Source: Saprospiraceae bacterium
Lineage (GTDB): Bacteria; Bacteroidota; Bacteroidia; Chitinophagales; Saprospiraceae
Reading direction: 5' to 3'
Assembly (NCBI GenBank): GCA_020436935.1
Contig: JAGQWX010000010.1
Location: forward strand, 1-64,000
Length of the DNA: 64,000 nucleotides
Shown here: positions 36,402-44,353 of the stretch, in pieces
How the letters are laid out: every line of letters begins with the position of its first letter
How positions within the stretch are numbered: position 1 is the stretch's first letter
The notes under the pieces: generated by a model
The model's input: the letters and a program-made list of their open reading frames with translations, nothing else
Databases searched by the model: none
Told to the model about the DNA's origin: nothing
Program-made: the position numbers and the translations under genes

Positions 36402-37718
36402 ATGCGGAAACTGGCTCTACACTGGCAGATCCTGATAGGAATGGTATTGGGTCTAATCTTTGGATGGATGGCATCATCCTTTGGACTTCAGGAATTTGTA
36501 GCTGATTTTATCAAGCCGATTGGCTCTATCTTTATCAAGCTGCTCAAGCTCATTGCGATTCCGCTCATCCTCGCATCCCTCATAAAAGGGGTTTCTGATC
36601 TGGAAGACATCAGCAAGTTTTCAAAAATGGGTATCAGGACGATTTTGATATACCTTACAACAACCATCATTGCCATAACAGTAGGATTGGTGTTGGTCAA
36701 TCTGATAAGACCAGGAGAAGCAGTCAGCCAGGAAACCGTGGAAAGCCTGACCACTTCTTATGGGGGTGCAATGGCTGACAAAGTCAGTACTGCAGAACAA
36801 ACTAAAAATGCAGGTCCGCTGCAATTTTTGATAGACATGGTGCCCGACAACATTTTTGGTGCTGCCTCCGACAACAGCAATATGCTACAAGTGATATTTT
36901 TTGCCATATTTTTTGGTATCTCACTTTTACTGATCAAAAAAGAAGACGCAAAGCCTGTCATGGATTTTATCAATGGGGTCAATGAGGTCATCATGAAAAT
37001 GGTTGACCTTATCATGCTCATGGCTCCCATTGCTGTTTTCGCTCTTTTGGCTTCCCTTGTTACAGAAACTGCCAACCCGGAATTGTTCAAGGCATTGGCA
37101 TGGTACATGCTGGCTGTGGTTTTGGGTTTATTCATCATGATTGGCATCTATAGTGCCTTGGTTTACTTCTTCGCCGGAAAAACTCCCGCATATTTCTTCA
37201 AGGGCATTTCACCTGCTCAACTCCTGGCTTTCAGTACGAGCAGTAGTGCAGCTACCTTGCCGGTCACCATGGAGAGGGTTGAAGAACACCTTGGAGTCGA
37301 CAAAGAAGTGGTCAGTTTTGTTTGTCCAGTGGGAGCAACCATCAATATGGATGGCACAAGTCTTTATCAGGCTGTTGCTGCGGTATTCATTTGTGAAGCA
37401 TTAAAATTTGATCTCACCTTTGCAGACCAGCTGACGATCATCCTCACGGCAACCTTGGCTTCTATTGGTTCGGCTGCAGTACCCGGCGCAGGAATGGTCA
37501 TGTTGGTCATCGTATTGGAATCTTTGGGCTTACCGGCCGAATCCCTGGCAATAGGGCTCGCATTGATATTTGCGGTAGACCGTCCTTTGGATATGATGAG
37601 GACAGTCGTCAATGTGACCGGTGACTGTACGGTCGCAATGCTCATTGCAAAAAGTTTTGGTAAGCTCGGAGAGCCAAAAGTCAAAAATTACGACGATTAT
37701 TATGGTAAAGAGGTGTAG
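36402..37718 (+). CDS. dicarboxylate/amino acid:cation symporter, copy 2
   Basis: Second DAACS transporter, about 438 residues, same start (MRKLALHW) and the same key motifs (FSTSSSAATLPVTME, NMDGTSLYQAV) as the copy at 33788. Differences cluster in the loop after about residue 105 (REAVSQETVESL-type region versus KAVSTETVESL) and at the C-terminus. Duplication followed by divergence of substrate or expression is inference. Confidence 0.94.
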   Translation: MRKLALHWQILIGMVLGLIFGWMASSFGLQEFVADFIKPIGSIFIKLLKLIAIPLILASLIKGVSDLEDISKFSKMGIRTILIYLTTTIIAITVGLVLVNLIRPGEAVSQETVESLTTSYGGAMADKVSTAEQTKNAGPLQFLIDMVPDNIFGAASDNSNMLQVIFFAIFFGISLLLIKKEDAKPVMDFINGVNEVIMKMVDLIMLMAPIAVFALLASLVTETANPELFKALAWYMLAVVLGLFIMIGIYSALVYFFAGKTPAYFFKGISPAQLLAFSTSSSAATLPVTMERVEEHLGVDKEVVSFVCPVGATINMDGTSLYQAVAAVFICEALKFDLTFADQLTIILTATLASIGSAAVPGAGMVMLVIVLESLGLPAESLAIGLALIFAVDRPLDMMRTVVNVTGDCTVAMLIAKSFGKLGEPKVKNYDDYYGKEV

Positions 37719-38550
37719 TATTTCAAAGCGTTCATTTTATCCCGCAGAAAAACGCTGAAATTTGGGCAGAAATTCGCGGAGTGAATATTTGTTAAGGGTT
37801 GAAAAGTTGAAGTTTTACGATTTTAGTCTAAGCTTAATCCATCTTAATGCCTTAATGGTTAAAATATCGACTCCGCTGGCTTCGACTCAGCTCAGCCACC
37901 TTTTTAATTACGAATCTTCAATTACGAATTACGGATTATTTTGTTTAAGGTTTAGAGCTTTAAGCTTTAGGAGAAATTTAAACCTTAATGAAACTTAATG
38001 TCTTAGTGGTACAATCCGAATGCTTTGCGTACTCAATCTTCAACCCCCCTTTGCGCCATTGCGAGAAATAAAGGATTAAGTGTTAAAGGATGTAGATGAG
38101 GGAATTTGAGACAACAAGCTAAAACGCCAATATCCAAAATGTGTCAAAGACGAAAGACTTTCTTGATTTTTCTCAGATAATCCCGCTGATTTTCGCAGAA
38201 AATTGGATGACAAAACCAGATCTCTTCTCCGATCTCCCTTCTCCAATCTCCCTCTTCCCAAAGACCTTCTTACTCTTACCGCGCTCTACCCTTGCCCTAA
38301 AGGGAATCCGCCCGCATTTCTCCCTTCTCCCAAAGACTAAAGACCAAAGACCAAAGACTGTCTCAATTTCCCGCAGATAAACGCAGATAATCCCGCAGAT
38401 TTTCGCAGAAATTGGAAGATAATGCCAAATCCCTTCTCCGATCTAAAAGCCAAAGACCAAAGACCAAACACTAAAGACCAAAGACTAAAGACCAAAAACC
38501 AAAGACTTTCCTCAAAGGCCAATCCCTAATCCCCAAAACCTAAAACCTAT
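37719..38550. repeat. long noncoding region of short repeats
   Basis: No credible gene lies in these 832 bp. A 33-bp direct repeat occurs at 38174-38206 and 38384-38415 (core CCCGC(T/A)GATTTTCGCAG). Tandem 7-bp CCAAAGA/CTAAAGA units run at 38330-38360 and 38450-38509. A fragment at 37868-37900 (CGACTCCGCTGGCTTCGACT) is related, in reverse, to the GTTGAGCGGAGTCGAAACC motif of the 1658-2838 repeats. The region separates the symporter from the LytTR operon. Confidence 0.7.
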
Positions 38551-39276
38551 TTAAAGCTTCTTCTCATTGATCATATCCAGCAACTCATCCCTGTAGTTTT
38601 TACCAATTGGAATTACCTTGACCTGACCCTTTTCCATCACCTCAAGAGTATTCCCATCAAGTGCAAGCACCTTGTCAAGGTTGACGATATATGATCGGTG
38701 CACCCTTCTGAAATTGGCAGAATTGAGCTTGTCTTCCAGCGACTTCATCGTCTGCAGGGCAATTACACGGCTGTTTTCCTGACGGATGATGACATAGTCT
38801 TTCAGACCCTCAATATAAATGATGTCCGAAAAATTCACCTTGATCAGCTTTTTATCAGCCTTTACAAAGAAGTAGTCGTCCCCAATTTCCTCAATGGTAT
38901 CAGTACCGTGCTTTCTGATCTGGATGCGTTCGCTTGCCTTATTGACCGCTTTCATAAACCTGTCAAGAGAAATAGGCTTCAAAAGATAATCCACAGCATC
39001 CAACTCAAATCCTTCCAGGGCATAGTCAGGGAAAGCTGTTGTGAAAATGACAGCAGGTGGATTTGGGAGAGACTTTAGAAACTCTATGCCTGTAATTTGT
39101 GGCATCTGTATATCTAAAAATATAAGGTCAACTTCGTGATTTTTGAGTGCTTCCATGCCTTCAATGGCATTGTTGCACTTTTGCATCAGTTCCAGATTGG
39201 GCATTTTCTCAATAAAACTTTCCAATATGTCCAATGCCAATGGTTCGTCGTCGATGATGATGGTTTTTATAGTCAT
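38551..39276 (-). CDS. LytTR-family response regulator
   Basis: A 241-residue regulator with an N-terminal receiver domain (phosphorylated aspartate D55 in FLDIQMP; IDDE at 8-11) and a C-terminal LytTR DNA-binding domain (FVKADKKLIKVNFSDIIYIE and NFRRVHRSYIVNL). It starts one base after the stop of the upstream histidine kinase gene, its likely partner. Targets are not evident from sequence. Confidence 0.95.
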   Translation of the reverse strand: MTIKTIIIDDEPLALDILESFIEKMPNLELMQKCNNAIEGMEALKNHEVDLIFLDIQMPQITGIEFLKSLPNPPAVIFTTAFPDYALEGFELDAVDYLLKPISLDRFMKAVNKASERIQIRKHGTDTIEEIGDDYFFVKADKKLIKVNFSDIIYIEGLKDYVIIRQENSRVIALQTMKSLEDKLNSANFRRVHRSYIVNLDKVLALDGNTLEVMEKGQVKVIPIGKNYRDELLDMINEKKL

Positions 39277-39277
39277 T

Positions 39278-40399
39278 TTATGCTGTTTGTTTTAAGTTTA
39301 GTTTAAGTTCGATTCTATAATTATCGGGATTGTCCGAAATGTTCAATTCGTATTGATTTGCGTACAAAAGCTCCAACCTTCTCTTTACGTTGACCAGGCC
39401 AATCCCACCGCTTTTCCTGTCACTAGAGGAGGGCAATATGGGGCCTTTGCTGTTCTCAATGGTAACATCCACCTCGTCTGGCAAGGCCTTGAGCTGTATG
39501 TTGACGTATCCTTCACTGATCTGGTTATTGAGCCCATGTTTGAAGCAGTTTTCTATGAAGGGGATAAACATCAAAGGGGCTATTTTCTGATTTTTTACAT
39601 CACCGGCTATTACCAGATCTACTTTAAACTTATTTCCGTGCCTCAATTTTTCGAGTTCCAGATAGTTGATCAGGTAGTTCACTTCTTTTTCCAATGGTAC
39701 TTGTTTTTCATTGCACTCATACAACATGTAGCGCATCATTTCTGATAATCGCAATACTATCTCTGGAGCCAGGTCCGACTTTTTCAGTGTAAGTGCATAT
39801 AAACTGTTGAGGGTATTGAATAAGAAATGGGGATTGATCTGCGATTTCAAAAACTTGAGTTCCGACTGTAAGTTTTCACTTTTGAGCTCTTGTTTTACTT
39901 TTTGACCCCTTATCCAGTCCAGCATGATGTAGTATATCGATGATCCTGTGCCAATGATAAAGCTGGAGAGAAATATAAATTTTTGATTGGTCACTGAGTA
40001 ATCCCTCATCACCATAAAAGGCGTTGCGTAGTACAATGCAAATGACTTGATGGGGGTCAATACAATTGCAGTCAACAACATGTATAAAAGGTGTTTGCCA
40101 AAGTTGTTGTTGCGCAGATACATGGGAAAGAGCACCAACTTATTGAAGTATACCACAACTGCGTAGAACAATACATTTACGAACTCGAACCAGAATTCAG
40201 GAAGAAAGCCAATTTCACTTTTATTGAGAATGGTAAGGACCAATGATAAGACCAGCCAGAACAATATGTGGTGTATAGTGGCTCTGTCACTGGTAGATTC
40301 ACTCCAGTTTTTAAGTCCTTGCAATGGATCAAATTTTTGTCGATCTATGGTTTGCACGAGTACTTTGTCATCTTGATATTGGAACAAGCTTTTGCTCAA
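39278..40399 (-). CDS. LytS-type sensor histidine kinase
   Basis: A 373-residue membrane-bound kinase with about four membrane segments in the first 160 residues, then a His_kinase domain with phosphoacceptor histidine in QINPHFLFNTLNSL. The ATPase domain has FIENCFKHGL (N-box) and GGIGLVNVKRRL (G-box). The first available start is TTG at 40399. There is no extracellular sensor domain. It forms an operon with the LytTR regulator. Confidence 0.93.
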   Translation of the reverse strand: MSKSLFQYQDDKVLVQTIDRQKFDPLQGLKNWSESTSDRATIHHILFWLVLSLVLTILNKSEIGFLPEFWFEFVNVLFYAVVVYFNKLVLFPMYLRNNNFGKHLLYMLLTAIVLTPIKSFALYYATPFMVMRDYSVTNQKFIFLSSFIIGTGSSIYYIMLDWIRGQKVKQELKSENLQSELKFLKSQINPHFLFNTLNSLYALTLKKSDLAPEIVLRLSEMMRYMLYECNEKQVPLEKEVNYLINYLELEKLRHGNKFKVDLVIAGDVKNQKIAPLMFIPFIENCFKHGLNNQISEGYVNIQLKALPDEVDVTIENSKGPILPSSSDRKSGGIGLVNVKRRLELLYANQYELNISDNPDNYRIELKLNLKQTA

Positions 40400-40645
40400 A
40401 GCAGTTTCAATTTTACTTTATTGGTTGAAAATATTCTCCAAAAATACATATTGCATGATTCAAATTTACGTTTAGATAGACCAACAAATCTTTTTTTCGG
40501 ATTAAGGACCCATTACTTTATGATGCCTAACCATCATTTTCACAAGCTTATATTTTAAAGATGAATCGAATTGTCTACCTGATTTGAAATTTATGGTGTA
40601 TCATGCTGATTGCAGATTTCATTCAAATAAGCGCGTCTTTTGCTG

Positions 40646-40674
40646 TTTGGGGAGTGAACAAAATGCTATTTTTG
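40646..40674 (+). promoter_or_regulatory. possible promoter of the RibF-GT2 gene
   Basis: TTTG (40646-40649) and TATTTTTG (40667-40674) match the Bacteroidota -33 and -7 boxes with a 17-bp spacer, slightly shorter than usual. They lie about 110 bp before the ATG at 40783. Confidence 0.45.
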
Positions 40675-40782
40675 TGCTTCATTGTATAAAACACCCGGAA
40701 AGGAATAAGCCCAAACCGTTCATTGGAACAAATTGTAACAAAGTCAGGCATTGATCGGAGGCGATTTTCGGAAAAAGAATTT

Positions 40783-42774
40783 ATGAAAGTTTTTAGAGGC
40801 ACATCGGGTCTGCCCGAATTTAAAAATGCTGTGGTCACCATAGGCTCATTTGACGGCATACACATTGGTCATAAAAAGCTGATCAAGAGGGCGCGTTATT
40901 TGGCTGAAGAGATAGGTGGAGAAGATGTTATTGTTACGTTTCACCCACATCCAAGAAGTGTCATCTATCCAAAGGACGACACACTCAAAGTTTTGACCAA
41001 CCTTGATGAAAAGCTCCACATGCTCGAGGCATGTGGGGTGAGCAATGTGGTCATAGTGCCTTTTACATTTGAGTTTTCTCAAATGGAGCCACGTGAATAT
41101 ATCGAGCGATTTTTGATTGGCAGCTTCCATCCGGCTTACCTCATTCTTGGATATGACCATAAGTTTGGCAACAACCGGAGAGGTGATATCCACCTTTTGC
41201 AGGAATATGAAGAAAAAGGTGATTTCAAGTTGATTGAAATCAAAAAACAGGAGATCGATGAAATCACCATCAGCTCCACCAAAATCAGAAATGCCCTTGA
41301 AACAGGCAATCTCAATGAAGCCACTCTTTACTTAGGCCATTATTATTATATCATTGGCACAGTTATTAAGGGAGACGGAATAGGCCATAAAATAGGTTTT
41401 CCAACGGCCAATATTCAGATATCAGACAAGTTTAAACTGATACCCAATCCGGGAATTTATGCTGTATTCGTTTGGATCAATGAGACCCGTTACGGAGGTA
41501 TGCTCTACATTGGCAACCGCCCTACCATTGGAGATAAACTCAAAACCAATGTCGAAGTCAATATTTTTGACTTCGACCAATCGCTCTACAATGAATCAAT
41601 CCGCATTGATTTTGTTGAGTTTTTGAGAGAAGATCAAAAGTTTGAAGATCTTACAGGATTAAAATTCCAGTTGCACAAGGACAAAGCGCATGCTGTTGCT
41701 GCACTGGAGCAAGTAAAACCGTTGGGGAAAACTTCTGATGATTGTACAATTGCCATCCTGAATTTCAATGGCGAGGAACACATGGAAGCTTACCTTGGCT
41801 CAGTCCTGCACAGCAGTAAAAACGACCTCGATATCGTTGTGATTGACAATTCCAGTACCGATGGCTCTTTGGATTATCTGGCTGAATGGCACCCGGAAGT
41901 TCGAATCATTGAGCTTACCAAAAACTATGGTTACGCAGGGGGTTACAACAAGGGAATAGAACACATTGATGCAAAATATACCGTTTTGCTCAACTCTGAT
42001 ATTTTGGTAAAGGAGCCCTGGCTGGACAGCATTCTGTCCTATATGGAAGAGCACCCTGAAGTCATAACCATGCAGCCCAAAATTCTAAGCATCGAAGAGA
42101 AACACAAATTCGAATATGCGGGCGCTGCAGGAGGAATGCTGGATTTGTTGTCTTATCCGCTTTGTCGGGGAAGAGTATTTGCCGATGTCGAAGTCGATGA
42201 AGGTCAATACAATGACATCAAGGAAGTGTTTTGGACAAGTGGAGCAGCAATGGTAGTCAGAACTGACTTGTTCAAAAAGCTGGGTGGCTTTGATGCTGAC
42301 TTTTTCGCTCATATGGAGGAAATTGATTTTTGTTGGAGGGCCAAGAGGGCAGGGTACAAGTGTATGGTCCATGGTGGTGTGAGCGTCTATCATCTCGGTG
42401 GTGGAACTTTGGATTACGAAAGCCCACGCAAGACTTTTTTAAATTTCAGGAACAACCTCGCTACTATATTGAAGAATGAGTCAAAGCGATATTTTCTTTT
42501 TGTACTTATGATCAGGTTGATCTTGGACGGAGCGGCTGGTCTCAATTTTCTTGGCCAGGGCAAGTGGAAACATACATTGGCCATCATACAGGCGCATTTT
42601 GAGATTTACCTCAGTGTCTTTACGCTGATTGATAAGCGCTTGAAAAACAAAAAATTGGTTGCGGCAGTAAAAATTGGTAAAACCAATTGGGCCGGAAGAG
42701 TCAAAAAAATGATAGTGTTTGAATACTTTTTGATGGGCAAGAGGACCTATAATGAAATAGTATCTGGTCGTTAA
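40783..42774 (+). CDS. ribF: fusion: bifunctional riboflavin kinase/FAD synthetase with glycosyltransferase family 2
   Basis: One uninterrupted 663-residue frame carries two complete proteins. Residues 1-310 are RibF: the FAD synthetase part has GSFDGIHIGH (21-30), FHPHPRS and ISSTKIR; the riboflavin kinase part has IGFPTAN and PNPGIYAVF. Residues from about 320 are a GT2 glycosyltransferase (TIAILNFNGEEH, VIDNSSTDGS, NYGYAGGYNKGI, LLNSDI). RibF ends at its normal C-terminus, so the join looks like loss of a stop codon. A TTG at 41731, codon 317, could still start a separate GT2. The ATG at 40783 is preferred to upstream TTG. Confidence 0.88.
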   Translation: MKVFRGTSGLPEFKNAVVTIGSFDGIHIGHKKLIKRARYLAEEIGGEDVIVTFHPHPRSVIYPKDDTLKVLTNLDEKLHMLEACGVSNVVIVPFTFEFSQMEPREYIERFLIGSFHPAYLILGYDHKFGNNRRGDIHLLQEYEEKGDFKLIEIKKQEIDEITISSTKIRNALETGNLNEATLYLGHYYYIIGTVIKGDGIGHKIGFPTANIQISDKFKLIPNPGIYAVFVWINETRYGGMLYIGNRPTIGDKLKTNVEVNIFDFDQSLYNESIRIDFVEFLREDQKFEDLTGLKFQLHKDKAHAVAALEQVKPLGKTSDDCTIAILNFNGEEHMEAYLGSVLHSSKNDLDIVVIDNSSTDGSLDYLAEWHPEVRIIELTKNYGYAGGYNKGIEHIDAKYTVLLNSDILVKEPWLDSILSYMEEHPEVITMQPKILSIEEKHKFEYAGAAGGMLDLLSYPLCRGRVFADVEVDEGQYNDIKEVFWTSGAAMVVRTDLFKKLGGFDADFFAHMEEIDFCWRAKRAGYKCMVHGGVSVYHLGGGTLDYESPRKTFLNFRNNLATILKNESKRYFLFVLMIRLILDGAAGLNFLGQGKWKHTLAIIQAHFEIYLSVFTLIDKRLKNKKLVAAVKIGKTNWAGRVKKMIVFEYFLMGKRTYNEIVSGR

Positions 42775-42786
42775 CAAAAACAAGAA

Positions 42787-43509
42787 TTGAAATTACAAAC
42801 CGTATATGAGGACGATGACATCATCGTTATTGAAAAGCCGGCAGGATTGTTGACCATCCCGGACCGGTATGATCAGAATCTGCCCAGCTTGCAGGGATTA
42901 CTGAGAAAAATACATGGCCAGATATTTACTGTCCACAGGTTGGATAAAGACACCTCAGGCCTGATTGTATTTGCAAAAAATGAAGAAAGTCATCAAAAAC
43001 TTTCCATTGCCTTCGAAGGTAGGGAAGTGGAGAAATCATACCTGGCCATTGTCAATGGCAACCCGCCTGAAACAGGCACCATCACTGAACCAATAGCACA
43101 CTCCCTGCACAAGCCAGGAATGATGACAGTGGCAAAAAAAGGTAAACCATCCGTGAGCCATTTCAGGAAGCTTGAAGATTTTCCAATCTTTTCTTTGATT
43201 GAAGTAAACATCGAAACAGGAAGGACCCATCAGATCAGGGTACACATGGCATATATCGGACATCCGCTTTTTATTGATGATTTGTACGGCCAGCGAACAT
43301 CTTTTATGGTTTCTGAGTTGAAAGGCCGGAAGTATAAACTGGCAAAGTGGGAGGAAGAAGAGCGGCCACTGATCGACAGACAAACCCTCCATGCAGCCCG
43401 ATTGGTATTCGATCATCCGGTGAGTGGGAAACGACTTGAATTTACTTCAGAACTCCCGAAAGATATGAAAGCACTTATCAGACAGGTGGAGAAGTGGAGC
43501 AAACGTTAG
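42787..43509 (+). CDS. RluA-family pseudouridine synthase
   Basis: A 240-residue enzyme that converts uridine to pseudouridine in rRNA or tRNA. The catalytic aspartate is D53 in HRLDKDTSGL, followed by KSYLAIV and the GRTHQIRVHM motif. No S4 domain is present, as in RluA and TruC. The frame starts at TTG, twelve bases after the preceding stop, with no alternative start nearby. The exact RNA target cannot be told. It is probably cotranscribed with the RibF-GT2 gene. Confidence 0.9.
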   Translation: MKLQTVYEDDDIIVIEKPAGLLTIPDRYDQNLPSLQGLLRKIHGQIFTVHRLDKDTSGLIVFAKNEESHQKLSIAFEGREVEKSYLAIVNGNPPETGTITEPIAHSLHKPGMMTVAKKGKPSVSHFRKLEDFPIFSLIEVNIETGRTHQIRVHMAYIGHPLFIDDLYGQRTSFMVSELKGRKYKLAKWEEEERPLIDRQTLHAARLVFDHPVSGKRLEFTSELPKDMKALIRQVEKWSKR

Positions 43510-43582
43510 CCAAATTGATGGAGATAAGCCGGTTTTATCAAGCACAGATCTGATTTTTCAATCATATTTCGCATTATTTTTC

Positions 43583-43613
43583 TTTGATTAACCAATATTT
43601 ACTGCTATCTTTG
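43583..43613 (+). promoter_or_regulatory. Bacteroidota consensus promoter of rpmI-rplT
   Basis: TTTG (43583-43586) and TATCTTTG (43606-43613) are separated by exactly 19 bp, a full match to the Bacteroidota housekeeping promoter consensus. Transcription should begin a few bases downstream, leaving a leader of under 20 bases before the rpmI ATG at 43634. Confidence 0.85.
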
Positions 43614-43633
43614 CGCCCTAAAAAATTTTTACA

Positions 43634-43831
43634 ATGCCTAAGATGAAGACGCACTCAAGTGCGAAAAAGAGATTCAAAGTTACAGGCTCGGGTAAAGTCA
43701 AGAGGTACCAGGCTTACACTTCTCACATGATGAGAAACAAATCTAAAAAAGCCAAGACCAGATTGGTTAAATCAGTATTGGTTTGTGACGCTGAAGAAAA
43801 AAGAGTAAAAAGACTATTGGCTATCGGCTAG
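43634..43831 (+). CDS. rpmI: 50S ribosomal protein L35
   Basis: A 65-residue, strongly basic protein of the large ribosomal subunit. [20 protein letters not shown] is the classic L35 start, and [17 protein letters not shown] continues the family pattern. It is followed by rplT after 93 bp. In many bacteria infC precedes it; here the preceding gene is a pseudouridine synthase and rpmI has its own promoter. Confidence 0.98.
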   Translation: MPKMKTHSSAKKRFKVTGSGKVKRYQAYTSHMMRNKSKKAKTRLVKSVLVCDAEEKRVKRLLAIG

Positions 43832-43924
43832 TAGTAAACACTCAAAAAAATTATTGTTTAACGAGGGTACAGGCTAAAGAATCAAAAATCAAGATCCCTG
43901 TATCGAACTAAATTCTAAAAAAAA

Positions 43925-44272
43925 ATGGCTAGATCAGTAAATCACGTAGCTTCCAGGAACAAAAGAAAAAAGATCCTGAAGTTGGCCAAAGGTTACTTTG
44001 GTGCAAGAAAAAACGTGTGGACAGTAGCAAAAAATGCTGTTGAAAAAGGTATGCAATATGCCTACACACACAGAAGGTTGAAGAAAAGAGCTTTCAGAAG
44101 GCTTTGGATCGCAAGGATCAATGCAGCTGTAAGACCTTTTGGACTTTCTTATTCTAAATTCATCCATATGACTGCTCAGGCTGGCATCGATCTCAACAGA
44201 AAGACTTTGGCAGACCTCGCAATGAATCACCCGGATGCATTTAAAGCAATCGTAGAACAAGTGAAGAAATAA
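43925..44272 (+). CDS. rplT: 50S ribosomal protein L20
   Basis: A 115-residue 23S-rRNA-binding protein essential for early assembly of the large subunit. The family pattern is complete: [50 protein letters not shown] and the C-terminal [12 protein letters not shown]. In several bacteria L20 represses its own operon through leader RNA; no such structure was identified in the 93-bp spacer. Confidence 0.98.
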   Translation: MARSVNHVASRNKRKKILKLAKGYFGARKNVWTVAKNAVEKGMQYAYTHRRLKKRAFRRLWIARINAAVRPFGLSYSKFIHMTAQAGIDLNRKTLADLAMNHPDAFKAIVEQVKK

Positions 44273-44293
44273 ACATCACTTTTCCAATAAAAA

Positions 44294-44326
44294 AGCCCGT
44301 CGGTTTATATCGACGGGCTTTTTTTT
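44294..44326. terminator. strong intrinsic terminator after rplT
   Basis: AGCCCGTCG (44294-44302) pairs perfectly with CGACGGGCT (44311-44319) around an 8-nt loop, followed by a T-run (44320-44326) and preceded by an A-run. This two-sided layout should stop both rplT and the convergent TonB-type receptor gene. Confidence 0.93.
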
Positions 44327-44353
44327 ATGGCGCTTGTTATGTCTTTTTCCATA

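Noticed and set aside
38330-38509. Short tandem repeats resembling a CRISPR array
   Set aside because: The units are only about 7 bp, contiguous without unique spacers, and no cas gene is present.
43832-43924. L20-type autoregulatory RNA in the rpmI-rplT spacer
   Set aside because: No convincing pseudoknot or helix mimicking the 23S rRNA site could be drawn by eye.
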